Positions 43,556-52,433 of a stretch of 64,000 bases of DNA are shown one piece after another. The stretch lies in assembly GCF_004016505.1 (NCBI RefSeq), contig NZ_SACR01000004.1:682001-746000 (forward strand). Reading direction: 5' to 3'. Each line of letters starts with the position of its first letter. Positions within the stretch are counted from its first letter, which is position 1. A program made the translations under genes and the position numbers. Below the pieces are notes generated by a model. That model ran no database searches. It saw only the letters and a list, made by a program, of their open reading frames with translations, and was not told the DNA's origin. Source of the DNA: Rubrivivax rivuli (GTDB taxonomy: Bacteria > Pseudomonadota > Gammaproteobacteria > Burkholderiales > Burkholderiaceae_C).

Positions 43556-44307
43556 TCAATCAGAACCTGCACCGCCAGCCCACCGCGCTGGACAGTGTGA
43601 CCCACCGCAAGCTCAAGCTGCAGATGCCCGTGACCGATTGGCGCGTGGCCGACCAGCTCAATGCGATGTTCGTGGCCGCCGCCGAGTTCGGCGACGTCTG
43701 CCGCGAGTTCCCCATCGTCTTCGTGAAGGCCGGCAAGGAGCCCGATGGCACCGACGCCATCGCCCCGATCGCCGTCTTCGGCCTGGTGCAGAACCAGAAC
43801 CTGTACGTCACGGGCGAGCGCTGGCGCGCGCAGTACATCCCCGCGGTGCTGCGCGCCTACCCCTTCTGCATCGCGCGCATCGACGACGACCGTTTCGCGA
43901 TCTGTGTCGACACCGCCTGGAAGGGCGCCAGCGAGACCGAAGGCCAGCCGCTGTTCACCGAAGCCGGTGAACAAGGCGACCTGCTCAAGGAAATGACGCC
44001 CTACCTCGAGACGCTGGAAGCCGAGATCCAGCGCACGCGCCTGGTCGGCAAGAAGCTGCTGGAGCTGGACGTGCTGCGCGAGATGCGCTTCGACGCCACC
44101 CTGCCCGACGGGCGCCAGCACACCGTGGACGGCTTCCTCACCGTCGACGAGAAAAAGATGACCGAGCTGCCCGACAACGTGGTGGGCGAGTTGCACCGCA
44201 CCGGCGTGCTGGGCCTGGTGCATTTGCACTGGGTGTCGATGGGCAACATGCGCCGCCTGGTCGACTGGCACGTCGAGCGCTCGGCCGCCGAGACGCCTGC
44301 AGCCTGA
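43552..44307 (+). CDS. SapC family protein
   Basis: The 251-residue soluble protein carries the SapC domain along most of its length, with FVAAAEFGDVCREFPIVF and FGLVQNQNLYV as recognisable blocks. SapC was named in Caulobacter/Campylobacter S-layer contexts, but its activity is not established. The start is TTG 43552, overlapping the stop of the CBS protein, with GGAG seven bases upstream. No other start gives the conserved N-terminus. Co-transcription with a CNNM membrane protein is the only functional hint. Confidence 0.8.
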   Translation: MINQNLHRQPTALDSVTHRKLKLQMPVTDWRVADQLNAMFVAAAEFGDVCREFPIVFVKAGKEPDGTDAIAPIAVFGLVQNQNLYVTGERWRAQYIPAVLRAYPFCIARIDDDRFAICVDTAWKGASETEGQPLFTEAGEQGDLLKEMTPYLETLEAEIQRTRLVGKKLLELDVLREMRFDATLPDGRQHTVDGFLTVDEKKMTELPDNVVGELHRTGVLGLVHLHWVSMGNMRRLVDWHVERSAAETPAA

Positions 44308-44327
44308 GGCTTGTTCTCGCGCCATGC

Positions 44328-44354
44328 AAAAGGCCGCCCTCGGGCGGCCTTTTT
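44328..44354. terminator. intrinsic terminator after SapC gene (probably bidirectional)
   Basis: AAAAGGCCGCCC (44328-44339) pairs with GGGCGGCCTTTT (44342-44353), followed by another T. The arms start with A-runs and end in T-runs, so it can work on both strands. It lies between the SapC gene and the convergent small membrane protein gene. Confidence 0.88.
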
Positions 44355-44380
44355 GCTGGGCGCTGGGCTGCGCAGCCGTG

Positions 44381-44752
44381 TCAAGCCCCCGCAGCCGGCG
44401 GCACGGGCGGCGCCGGCGCACGCAGCGCCTGGATCACCTGTGCGGCCTGCGGCTGGGTGCTGGCGACCCAGTCGTCGAAACGCTGGCGCGCGGCGGCGCC
44501 GTAGCGCTGGTAGATCTTCCAGCCGACGAAGGCCACCAGGGCCAGCAGCAGCAGCGTCTTGGCCGCACGCGCCCAGGCCACCAGCACGGCGATGCCCATG
44601 CCGAAGGCGACCCACTTGAACCACCAGTGGCCGCTGTAGGTGAAGTAGTTGATGAAGCCGGTGAGCCCGATGACGAAGAGCGCGCGGAAGGGCATCACGA
44701 TGGCGTCGGTGACATCCTTGACCGGGCGGGTGATCAGCTTGAAGGGGTTCAT
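44381..44752 (-). CDS. small membrane protein of unknown function
   Basis: A 123-residue protein I cannot name. It has two or three hydrophobic segments (about 22-40, 46-62 and 66-82) within residues 20-85, with aromatic residues at the first loop (FINYFTYSGHWWFKW). A charged region QRYGAAARQRFDDW and a Pro/Ala-rich tail follow. AGGAG lies seven bases before the ATG, and codon use matches neighbouring genes, so it is very likely real. It is divergent from the aminopeptidase gene with 192 bases between them. Confidence 0.75.
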   Translation of the reverse strand: MNPFKLITRPVKDVTDAIVMPFRALFVIGLTGFINYFTYSGHWWFKWVAFGMGIAVLVAWARAAKTLLLLALVAFVGWKIYQRYGAAARQRFDDWVASTQPQAAQVIQALRAPAPPVPPAAGA

Positions 44753-44944
44753 GGCGGGCTCCTGGGGGCCGCGGGGGCCGCGGTGTGTTGCGATGGATGA
44801 ATCTTCGGGCGCCGTGGCCCGCGGCTCCACCGCGCTGCGACGAAATGCACCCGCGCGGCGTGAATCGACACCGGCCCGGGCCCGGTGGCCGCAGCGCTTT
44901 CGCGGTGGCAGGACAATGCGCCCCATCGCCACTTGGTCAAAACC

Positions 44945-46330
44945 ATGACTGTCCATCTCGCCAAGCCGCAGCGCGGCAGTGTGCCCATCCACGCCGTCGA
45001 CCGCGCGCAGTTCGCGGCCCTCACCCAGACCCTGGACCCCGCCGCGCGCCGCTGGCTGCAGGCCACCGGCTTCACCGGCGCGCCCGACACCCACGCCCTG
45101 CTGCCCGCCGCCGATGGCAGCCTGCAGGCCGTGTGGGCCGGCGTGCGCAGCGCCAACCACCCCTGGGCGTTGGCCAGCCTGCCGAAGGCGCTGCCCCCCG
45201 GCCACTACCACCTGGGTGAACTCGGCCTCGCGCTGGACTTGGGGGCCGCCGCCTTCTCGTGGGAGCTGGGTGGCTATACCTTCGACACCTACAAACCCGT
45301 GCGGCGCGAGCCCGCGCAGCTGAGCCTGCCCTCCACGCCCGCCACACAGCGCGCGCTCATCCTGGCCGGCGCCTCGGCCACCACGCGCGACCTCGTCAAC
45401 ACGCCGGCCGAGCACATGGGCCCGGCCCACCTGGCCGAGGCCGTGCGCCTGGTGGCCAAGCAGCACGGCGCCAAGTTCAAGCAGGTGGTGGGCGACAAGC
45501 TGCTGGCCGGCAACTTCCCCGCCATCCATGCCGTGGGCCGGGCGGCGGCCGAAGACCGCGCGCCGCGCCTCATCGAGCTGAACTGGGGCAGCGACAAGCA
45601 CCCGCGCCTGTGCATCGTCGGCAAGGGCGTGTGCTTCGACAGTGGCGGCCTGGACATCAAGCCTGCCGACGCCATGCGCCTGATGAAGAAGGACATGGGC
45701 GGCGCCGCCAACGCCCTCGGCCTGGCGCAGATGGTGATGGCGCTGAAGCTGCCGGTGCGCCTGCAGCTGCTGATTCCGGCGGTGGAAAACGCCATCAGCG
45801 GTAACGCCTTCCGCCCCGGCGACGTGTTCAAGACCCGCGCCGGCCTGCACATCGAGATCGGCAACACCGACGCCGAGGGCCGCGTGATCCTGTGCGACGC
45901 GCTGGCCTACGGCGCCGAGAGCCAGCCCGCGCTGATGATCGACATGGCCACGCTCACGGGCGCGGCCCGCGTGGCGCTGGGGCCGCAGCTGCCGGCGCTG
46001 TTCACGCGCCGCATGGAGCTGGCGCGGGAGTTGGTGGACCTGGGCCTGCAACTGCACGACCCGCTGTGGCACATGCCGCTCTGGCACGACTACCACGGCG
46101 GCATCGAGAGCGACATCGCCGACATTGTCAACACCGGCAAGGGCCCGATGGCCGGCGCCGTGACGGCCGCGCTCTTCCTCGACGACTTCGTGCCGGCCAG
46201 CGTGGAGTGGCTGCACATCGACCTGTTTGCGTGGAACAGCGAGAGTCGCCCCGGCCGCCCGGCCGGCGGCGAGGCGCAGACGCTGCGCACGCTGCTGGCG
46301 CACCTGGAAGGGCGTTTCGGCGTGGTGTGA
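44945..46330 (+). CDS. M17 family leucyl aminopeptidase
   Basis: This cytosolic metallo-aminopeptidase releases N-terminal residues from peptides. The 461-residue protein has a divergent N-terminal domain (about 1-150) and the conserved C-terminal catalytic domain. The metal and active-site blocks are KGVCFDSGGLDIKP, MKKDMGGAA, NTDAEGRVILCDAL and ATLTGAARVALG. It is shorter than classical PepA (503) and closer to the PepB-like or general M17 branch. ATG 44945 is preferred over 44885 because the family alignment starts there. Confidence 0.92.
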   Translation: MTVHLAKPQRGSVPIHAVDRAQFAALTQTLDPAARRWLQATGFTGAPDTHALLPAADGSLQAVWAGVRSANHPWALASLPKALPPGHYHLGELGLALDLGAAAFSWELGGYTFDTYKPVRREPAQLSLPSTPATQRALILAGASATTRDLVNTPAEHMGPAHLAEAVRLVAKQHGAKFKQVVGDKLLAGNFPAIHAVGRAAAEDRAPRLIELNWGSDKHPRLCIVGKGVCFDSGGLDIKPADAMRLMKKDMGGAANALGLAQMVMALKLPVRLQLLIPAVENAISGNAFRPGDVFKTRAGLHIEIGNTDAEGRVILCDALAYGAESQPALMIDMATLTGAARVALGPQLPALFTRRMELARELVDLGLQLHDPLWHMPLWHDYHGGIESDIADIVNTGKGPMAGAVTAALFLDDFVPASVEWLHIDLFAWNSESRPGRPAGGEAQTLRTLLAHLEGRFGVV

Positions 46331-46502
46331 CGGATTGCCGGCCCGGCGCGCCCGGGCCCCGTGAACTGGGGGGCAAAGGCCGTTCTCATCGTCACGACAA
46401 CGTCACGGAGCCATGCGATAGTTCACTCACTGCAGGCGGCAACCGACCACACCACTGGGTGGAGTTCCGGAACCCGTGACCGGCGCCTGAAGTACCCACA
46501 CC
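46331..46502. other. intergenic region, possible 3' UTR or small RNA
   Basis: There are 172 bases between the aminopeptidase stop and the next terminator, with no convincing reading frame. The segment 46430-46500 contains small self-complementary pieces (GTTCCGGAAC, CCACTGGGTGG). With the strong terminator after it, this could be a separate small transcript or a long 3' UTR. Confidence 0.3.
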
Positions 46503-46532
46503 GAAGCCCCTGCGCGCCAGCGCAGGGGCTTC
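46503..46532. terminator. intrinsic terminator overlapping the dus stop codon
   Basis: GAAGCCCCTGCGC (46503-46515) pairs perfectly with GCGCAGGGGCTTC (46520-46532) around GCCA, followed by ATTCTTTC. The right arm overlaps the stop codon of the convergent dihydrouridine synthase gene by two bases. Confidence 0.85.
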
Positions 46533-47556
46533 ATTCTTTCTGGCTTGCGGCTTCGGCAGGCAGCGTGGCTTCCAGGGCCGCCAGGCGCTCGTCGATGCGC
46601 GCCGCGTCGTTGAGTTCGCGCACCGCCTCGTAGGCCTGCTGCGCGCCGGGGTGGCTCTTGCGCAGCATGTTCAGCCACTGCTTCAAGCGCCCGCCGCGGT
46701 GGCGCGGTGCGACGCGCGGCGTGATCAACCGGCCATACAGGCGCAGCAGCCCCAGCAGCACCGGCCAGGGCGGGCCGGCACGGCCGCGCAGGGCCAGCGC
46801 CAGGCCCGGGTCGCCCACCAGGCCGCGGCCCAGCATCAGCGCGTCGCAGCCGCTCTCCTGCAGGCAGCGCTCGGCATCGGCCACGCTCCACACCTCGCCG
46901 TTGGCGATGACGGGCAGTGCCACCGCGGCGCGGATTTGCGCAATGCGGTCCCAATAGGCCGGCGGCTTGTAGCCCTGCAGCTTGGTGCGGCCGTGCACCA
47001 CCAACTCGGCCGCGCCAGCGGCTTCGATGCCGCGAGCGTTGTCGAGCATGCGTGCTTCGTCCAGGTGGCCGAGGCGCATCTTGGCCGACACCGGCACGGC
47101 CGCCGGCACCGCCCGCCGCACCGCGGCCACGATGCGGTGCACCAGCTCGGGCTCGTCCAGCAGCACGGCGCCGCCGCGGTGGCGGTTCACGGTCTTGGCG
47201 GGGCAGCCGAAGTTCAGGTCCACGCCCTCGGCACCCAGCTCCGCCAGGCGCGCGGCGTTGTCGGCCAGGCAGGCCGGGTCGCTGCCCAGCAGCTGCGCCC
47301 GCACCGGTGTGCCGGCGGGCGTGCGGCTGCCGTGGCGCAGCTCGGGCATCAGGCGGAAGAACACGCGCGGTGGCAGCAGCTGGTCGGTGACGCGGATGAA
47401 CTCCGAGACGCAGCGGTCGATGCCGCCCACGCGGGTGAGCACGTCGCGCAGGTCGTGGTCGAGCACGCCTTCCATCGGTGCCAGCAGCACGAGGCGCGGC
47501 GGGCTGGGCAGGCCGGCGGGAGCGGCTTCGGTGGGGTGGGGCAGGGGCGAGAGCAT
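46531..47556 (-). CDS. dusC: tRNA-dihydrouridine synthase (DusC-like)
   Basis: Dus enzymes reduce specific tRNA uridines with FMN and NADPH; DusC acts on U16. The 341-residue protein is a TIM barrel (LLAPMEGVLDHDLRDVLTR at the start, NGEVWSV and LMLGRGLVGDPG for FMN phosphate) with the catalytic Cys in NFGCPAKTVNRHRGGAVL. A C-terminal helical domain follows (RLKQWLNML). The early ADRCVSEFIRVTD-type block (here IDRCVSEFIRVTD) and overall length suggest DusC rather than DusA/B. The start at 47556 gives the expected N-terminus. It is divergent from the paa operon. Confidence 0.88.
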   Translation of the reverse strand: MLSPLPHPTEAAPAGLPSPPRLVLLAPMEGVLDHDLRDVLTRVGGIDRCVSEFIRVTDQLLPPRVFFRLMPELRHGSRTPAGTPVRAQLLGSDPACLADNAARLAELGAEGVDLNFGCPAKTVNRHRGGAVLLDEPELVHRIVAAVRRAVPAAVPVSAKMRLGHLDEARMLDNARGIEAAGAAELVVHGRTKLQGYKPPAYWDRIAQIRAAVALPVIANGEVWSVADAERCLQESGCDALMLGRGLVGDPGLALALRGRAGPPWPVLLGLLRLYGRLITPRVAPRHRGGRLKQWLNMLRKSHPGAQQAYEAVRELNDAARIDERLAALEATLPAEAASQKE

Positions 47557-47608
47557 CGAGGGCGGGATTCTCCCAGGCCCGCCCGCCGGCGCCGGCCCGC
47601 AGAATTCA

Positions 47609-47624
47609 TCGACCAACCGGTCGA
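47609..47624. promoter_or_regulatory. palindromic operator, probable PaaR site
   Basis: TCGACC (47609-47614) and GGTCGA (47619-47624) are perfect inverted half-sites around AACC, 49 bases before paaG. The ACC...GGT symmetry fits TetR-family PaaR operators seen upstream of paa operons in Burkholderiales. The regulator gene is last in this operon. Confidence 0.55.
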
Positions 47625-47672
47625 AGAATGGCAGTAGCGGGCTTGCGGGCCCGCTGCCCAAGGAGCCCCCGC

Positions 47673-48458
47673 ATGTCCGAAGCCCTGGTTCTGCAGGCCA
47701 CCCACGGCCCCGTGCGCCTGCTGACGCTGAACCGCCCGGCCGCGCTGAACAGCTTCACGGCCGAGATGCACGGCCAACTGCTGGCCGCACTGAACACCGC
47801 GGCCGACGACAGTGCCGTTCGCGCCGTCGTCATCACCGGCGCCGGCCGCGGCTTCTGCGCCGGGCAAGACCTCAACGACCCGGCCATGGTGGGCGGCGAG
47901 GTCGATGTCGGCGCCGTCATCGAGCGCCACTACCGCCCGTTGGCCCGGCGTGTGCGCAGCCTGCCGGTGCCGGTGGTGGCGGCCGTCAACGGCGTGGCCG
48001 CCGGCGCCGGGGCGAACTTCGCGCTGTGCTGCGACCTGGTGGTGGCCGCGCGCAGCGCCAGCTTCATCCAGGCCTTCAGCAAGATCGGCCTGGTGCCCGA
48101 TTGCGGCGGCACCTGGCTGCTGCCGCGCCTGGTGGGCCGGGCGCGTGCGCTGGGCCTGGCGATGCTGGGCGACAAGCTGCCGGCCGACGAGGCCGTGGCG
48201 ATGGGCCTGATCTGGCAGGCCGTGGACGACGCCGCGCTGGTGGACAGCGCGCTGGCGCTGGCCCATCGGCTCGCCGCGCTGCCGGTGCAGGCCCTGGTCG
48301 CCACGCGACGCGCGCTGGACGAAGCCGCGCCCATGGACTTCGGCGATGCGCTGGCGCTGGAAGCCACGCTGCAGCGCGAGCTGGGCCACGCGCACGATTT
48401 CGCCGAAGGCGTGGCCGCCTTCAAGGCCAAGCGCGCGCCGACCTTCACCGACCGCTGA
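47673..48458 (+). CDS. paaG: phenylacetyl-CoA pathway enoyl-CoA hydratase/isomerase PaaG
   Basis: PaaG isomerises ring-1,2-epoxyphenylacetyl-CoA to the oxepin-CoA in aerobic phenylacetate breakdown. It is a 261-residue crotonase-fold protein with oxyanion-hole blocks GAGRGFCAGQDLND and NGVAAGAGANFALCCD, and IGLVPDCGGTWLLPRL. AAGGAG lies upstream of ATG 47673. Crotonase paralogues are hard to tell apart by sequence, but first place in an operon with paaI, paaK and paaABCDE supports PaaG; PaaF is less likely. Confidence 0.9.
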   Translation: MSEALVLQATHGPVRLLTLNRPAALNSFTAEMHGQLLAALNTAADDSAVRAVVITGAGRGFCAGQDLNDPAMVGGEVDVGAVIERHYRPLARRVRSLPVPVVAAVNGVAAGAGANFALCCDLVVAARSASFIQAFSKIGLVPDCGGTWLLPRLVGRARALGLAMLGDKLPADEAVAMGLIWQAVDDAALVDSALALAHRLAALPVQALVATRRALDEAAPMDFGDALALEATLQRELGHAHDFAEGVAAFKAKRAPTFTDR

Positions 48459-48466
48459 AGCGCCCC

Positions 48467-48946
48467 ATGGCCGAGACCCCCACCCCCCAGCAAGTGGCCG
48501 AAGCCTCGCGCGACGCGATGTGGCACGACGACCGCGCTTCGCGCCATCTCGGCATCGAGGTGCGGGCCGTCGGGCCGGGCAGCGCCACGCTCACCATGCG
48601 CGTGCACGAGGCCCTGCTCAACGGCCACCACATCTGCCATGGCGGCTTCATCAGCACGCTGGCCGACAGCGCCTTCGCCTTCGCCTGCAACGCCTACAAC
48701 GAGGTGACGGTGGCCGCCGGCTTCGACGTCAACCTGCTGGCCGCCGCCCGCCTGGGTGATTTGCTCACGGCGCAGGCGCGCGAGCTCAGCAAGTCTGGCC
48801 GCACGGGGGTGTACGACGTGACCGTGCACAACCAGCGCGGCGAGGCGGTGGCGGTGTTCCGCGGCCGTTCGTACACGATGAAAGGGCGGGCGCTGGTGGA
48901 AGGCCTGCCCGTCGGCCCGCAGGCGGCGCCGGCCGCCAGCACCTGA
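48467..48946 (+). CDS. paaI: hydroxyphenylacetyl-CoA thioesterase PaaI
   Basis: PaaI is a hot-dog thioesterase that rescues CoA from dead-end phenylacetyl-CoA derivatives. The 159-residue protein has the active-site region ICHGGFISTLADSAFAFACN, with the Gly-Gly and Asp of the family, and VAAGFDVNLLAAARLGDLL. It starts eight bases after paaG. Confidence 0.93.
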   Translation: MAETPTPQQVAEASRDAMWHDDRASRHLGIEVRAVGPGSATLTMRVHEALLNGHHICHGGFISTLADSAFAFACNAYNEVTVAAGFDVNLLAAARLGDLLTAQARELSKSGRTGVYDVTVHNQRGEAVAVFRGRSYTMKGRALVEGLPVGPQAAPAAST

Positions 48947-48976
48947 ACGCAGCACCGCCGCAGGAGACCTGAAACC

Positions 48977-50284
48977 ATGCCCGTCTTCCAACCGGCCGCG
49001 CACGAGCTGGAGCCCATCGAACGCGCCAGCCGCGATGAGCTGCAGGCCCTGCAACTGCAGCGCTTGCAAGACACGCTGCGCCGCGTCTACGAGAACGTGC
49101 CGCACTACCGGCAAGCCTTCGACGCCGCCGGCGTGCACCCCGAAGACTGCCGCAGCCTGGCCGACCTGGCGAAGTTCCCCTTCACCGCCAAGTCCGACCT
49201 GCGGCGCCACTACCCCTTCGGTCTGTTCGCGGTGCCGCGCCAACAGGTGGTGCGCCTGCACGCCAGCAGCGGCACCACCGGCAAGCCCATGGTGGTGGGC
49301 TACACCCAGGCCGACATCGACACCTGGGCGCACCTGATGGCGCGCAGCATCCGTGCCGCGGGCGGGCGCCAGGGCGACATCGTGCAGGTGGCCTACGGCT
49401 ACGGCCTTTTCACCGGCGGGCTGGGCGCGCACTACGGCGCCGAGGCCCTGGGCTGCACCGTGGTGCCGCTGGGCGGCGGGCAGACCGAGAAGCAGGTGCA
49501 GCTGATCGAAGACCTGCGGCCCGACCTCATCATGGTCACGCCCAGCTACATGCAGGTGATCGTCGAGGAGTTCCGCCGCCAGGGCAAAGACTCGCGCGCG
49601 ATGAGCGTGGCCGTAGGCATCTTCGGCGCCGAGCCTTGGACGGAAGCCATGCGCGCCGACATCGAGGCCAGCGCCGACTTGAAGGCCGTGGACATCTACG
49701 GCCTGAGCGAGGTGATGGGCCCGGGCGTGGCCTGCGAATGCGTGGAAACGCAGGACGGCCCGGTGGTGTGGGAAGACCACTTCTATCCCGAGATCATCGA
49801 CCCCGAAACCGGCGCCGTGCTGCCCGACGGGGAAGAAGGCGAACTCGTCTTCACCACCCTGACGAAAGAAGCGCTGCCGCTGGTGCGCTACCGCACGCGC
49901 GACCTCACGCGGCTGCTGCCGCCCACGGCGCGCGGCATGCGGCGCATGGGCAAGATCGTCGGCCGCAGCGACGACATGCTCATCATCCGCGGCGTGAACC
50001 TCTTCCCCACGCAGGTGGAAGAGATCGTGCTGCGCCACGGCCAGCTCTCGGGCCAGTACCAGCTGGTGGTCACGCGCAGCGGGCTGCTGGACGAACTGCG
50101 TGTGCGCTGCGAACTCACGCCGGCCCACATGCACGCTGACCGCGAAGTGCTGGCGCGCGAACTGCAGCACCAGATCAAGGCGCTGATCGGCGTGACGGCC
50201 ACGGTCGACGTGGGCCTGCCCGACAGCATCGAACGCACCTTGGTGGGTAAGGCCCGCCGCGTGATTGATCAGCGCCCGCGCTGA
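48977..50284 (+). CDS. paaK: phenylacetate--CoA ligase
   Basis: PaaK activates phenylacetate to phenylacetyl-CoA with ATP, the first committed step of the pathway. The 435-residue adenylate-forming enzyme has LHASSGTTGKPMVVGYT (P-loop), YGLSEVMGPGVACEC, and the C-terminal GRSDDMLIIRGVNLFPTQVE hinge with the late-domain Lys in LVGKARRV. Full length for the family. GGAG lies upstream of ATG 48977. Confidence 0.97.
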   Translation: MPVFQPAAHELEPIERASRDELQALQLQRLQDTLRRVYENVPHYRQAFDAAGVHPEDCRSLADLAKFPFTAKSDLRRHYPFGLFAVPRQQVVRLHASSGTTGKPMVVGYTQADIDTWAHLMARSIRAAGGRQGDIVQVAYGYGLFTGGLGAHYGAEALGCTVVPLGGGQTEKQVQLIEDLRPDLIMVTPSYMQVIVEEFRRQGKDSRAMSVAVGIFGAEPWTEAMRADIEASADLKAVDIYGLSEVMGPGVACECVETQDGPVVWEDHFYPEIIDPETGAVLPDGEEGELVFTTLTKEALPLVRYRTRDLTRLLPPTARGMRRMGKIVGRSDDMLIIRGVNLFPTQVEEIVLRHGQLSGQYQLVVTRSGLLDELRVRCELTPAHMHADREVLARELQHQIKALIGVTATVDVGLPDSIERTLVGKARRVIDQRPR

Positions 50285-50302
50285 GCCCCCAGGAGACCCG
50301 GC

Positions 50303-51316
50303 ATGTACACACAAGCCATGGACACCGCCCCGCCCGAGGCCCGCGCCGCCGTGCGCAGCGCCGACGAGGCTGCGCTGGAAACGCGCTTCGAGGCCCACGT
50401 GGGCGAAGGCGGTTTCATCGAAGCGAAAGACTGGATGCCCGCGCACTACCGCAAGACGCTGCTGCGGCAGATCAGCCAGCACGCGCATTCCGAGATCGTG
50501 GGCATGCTGCCCGAGGCGAATTGGGTGACACGTGCGCCCACGCTCAAGCGCAAGACCATCCTGCTGGCGAAGATCCAGGACGAGGCCGGCCACGGCCTCT
50601 ACCTCTACGCCGCCGCCGAGACCCTGGGCCAGAGCCGCGACCAGATGCTGCAGGCCCTGCACAGCGGCCAGGCCAAGTACAGCAGCATCTTCAACTACCC
50701 CACGCTGAGCTGGGCCGACGTGGGCGTGATCGGTTGGCTGGTGGACGGCGCGGCCATCATGAACCAGGTGCCGCTCACGCGCTGCAGCTACGCGCCCTAT
50801 GCCCGTGCGATGGTGCGCATCTGCCGCGAAGAGAGCTTCCACCAGCGCCAGGGCTTCGACAGCTTGCGCGTGATGATGGAAGAGGGCACCGAGGCCCAAC
50901 GCGCGATGGTGCAGGACGCCGTGAACCGCTGGTGGTGGCCCAGCCTGATGATGTTCGGCCCGCCCGATGGCGAGAGCACGCACAGCGCGCAGAGCGCGCG
51001 CTGGGGCATCAAGCGCCTCTCGAACGACGAGCTGCGGCAGAAGTTCGTCGACGCCTGCGTGGAGCAGGCCGCGGTGCTGGGCGTGACACTGCCCGACCCG
51101 CAACTGAAGTGGAACGCCGAGCGCGGCCACCATGACTTCGGGCCCATCGACTGGGCCGAGTTCTGGCGCGTGGTGGGTGGCCACGGCCCCTGCAACCGCG
51201 AACGCCTGGCCGCGCGCGTGAACGCCTGGGAAGAGGGCGTCTGGGTGCGCGAGGCGGCGCTGGCGCATGCGCGCAAGCAGGCCGAGCGCGCGGCGGCGCA
51301 GGAGCAGGCGGCATGA
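50303..51316 (+). CDS. paaA: 1,2-phenylacetyl-CoA epoxidase subunit A (catalytic)
   Basis: PaaA is the di-iron catalytic subunit of the PaaABCE epoxidase, which inserts oxygen into the phenylacetyl-CoA ring. The 337-residue protein has the ferritin-like iron ligands in [35 protein letters not shown] and [19 protein letters not shown] lies upstream of ATG 50303. The stop overlaps paaB (ATGA). Confidence 0.97.
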   Translation: MYTQAMDTAPPEARAAVRSADEAALETRFEAHVGEGGFIEAKDWMPAHYRKTLLRQISQHAHSEIVGMLPEANWVTRAPTLKRKTILLAKIQDEAGHGLYLYAAAETLGQSRDQMLQALHSGQAKYSSIFNYPTLSWADVGVIGWLVDGAAIMNQVPLTRCSYAPYARAMVRICREESFHQRQGFDSLRVMMEEGTEAQRAMVQDAVNRWWWPSLMMFGPPDGESTHSAQSARWGIKRLSNDELRQKFVDACVEQAAVLGVTLPDPQLKWNAERGHHDFGPIDWAEFWRVVGGHGPCNRERLAARVNAWEEGVWVREAALAHARKQAERAAAQEQAA

Positions 51317-51621
51317 GCGCCCCTGCTGCCGAGAGCCCGCGCGATGAGTGGCCGCTGTTCGAGGTGTTCGTGCGCCCGAAGTCGGGCCTGGACCACAAAC
51401 ACTGCGGCAGCCTGCACGCCGCCGACGCGAAGATGGCGGTGCAACTGGCCCGCGAGGTCTACACGCGCCGGCAGGAGGGCTGCAGCGTCTGGGTGGTGAA
51501 GAGCAGCGACATCACCGCCAGCGACCCCGGCGACCGCGCGATGTACTTCGATCCGATGGAAGACAAGGTCTACCGTCACCCCAGCTTCTACGAGCTGCCA
51601 GAAGGCGTGCGGCACCTGTGA
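51313..51621 (+). CDS. paaB: 1,2-phenylacetyl-CoA epoxidase subunit B
   Basis: PaaB is a small structural subunit of the epoxidase. The 102-residue protein has [20 protein letters not shown] near the start, then MALQLARE-type helix (here [17 protein letters not shown]) and the conserved [18 protein letters not shown] ending. It overlaps paaA by four bases and paaC by one. Confidence 0.97.
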   Translation: MSAPAAESPRDEWPLFEVFVRPKSGLDHKHCGSLHAADAKMAVQLAREVYTRRQEGCSVWVVKSSDITASDPGDRAMYFDPMEDKVYRHPSFYELPEGVRHL

Positions 51622-52433
51622 TGGACGCAGCCACCGCCACCGCCGTGCAACTGCGCCTGACGCCCGAACTGCAGTACGTGCTGCGCTTGGCCGACACGGG
51701 CCTCGTGCACGCCCAGCGCCTGTCGGAATGGTGCGGCCACGCGCCGGTGCTGGAGGAGGACATTGCGCTCACGAACATGGCGCTGGACCTCTTGGGCCAG
51801 GCGCGCGCGCTGCTGACGCACGCTGCCGCGCTGGAAGGGCAGGGCCTGGACGAAGACCGCCTCGCCTACTGGCGCGAGCACGACCAGTTCTTCAACCTCA
51901 CCCTCGTGGAGCAGCCGCTGCGCAAGCCCGGCGCGCACGCGCCCGGTGGCGACTTCGCCGACACCGTGCTGCGCAACTTCGTGCTGGCCAGCTGGCTGAA
52001 AGCCGCCTGCGCGGCGCTGCAGACCAGCCGCGACGAAACGCTGGCCGGCATCGCCGCGAAGAGCCTGAAAGAAGCGCGCTACCACCAGCAGCACAACGCC
52101 GACTGGGTGCAGCGCCTGGGCGATGGCACCGAGGAATCGGCACGCCGCATGGCCGCCGCCGTGCAGCGCCTGTGGCCCTACACGGCCGAGATGTTCGAGC
52201 ACGACGCGGTGGACGAAGCCGCGCGTACCAGCGGCTTGGGCCCGGCGCGCCAGGACCTGCGTGCGGCCTGGCAGGCCGAGGTGGCCGAAGTCTTCGCGGC
52301 CGCAGGCCTCACGCTGCCGCCCGACACGCCCTTCCGCAGCACCGGCACGCAAGGCCGCCACAGCGAACACCTGGGCTACCTGCTGGCCGAGATGCAGGTG
52401 CTGCAGCGCCAGCACCCCGGGGGCCGTTGGTGA
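51621..52433 (+). CDS. paaC: 1,2-phenylacetyl-CoA epoxidase subunit C
   Basis: PaaC is the ferritin-fold structural partner of PaaA. The 270-residue protein has CGHAPVLEEDIALTNMALDL, LGQARALLTHAA, WREHDQFFNLTLVEQP and SLKEARYHQQHNADWV. ATG 51621 uses the A of the paaB stop. The stop TGA overlaps the GTG start of paaD. Confidence 0.97.
   Translation: MDAATATAVQLRLTPELQYVLRLADTGLVHAQRLSEWCGHAPVLEEDIALTNMALDLLGQARALLTHAAALEGQGLDEDRLAYWREHDQFFNLTLVEQPLRKPGAHAPGGDFADTVLRNFVLASWLKAACAALQTSRDETLAGIAAKSLKEARYHQQHNADWVQRLGDGTEESARRMAAAVQRLWPYTAEMFEHDAVDEAARTSGLGPARQDLRAAWQAEVAEVFAAAGLTLPPDTPFRSTGTQGRHSEHLGYLLAEMQVLQRQHPGGRW

Noticed and set aside
47930..51268. 1112-codon open frame antisense to paaG-paaK-paaA
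   Set aside because: It spans several well-identified sense genes and their spacers, and has no recognisable domain.
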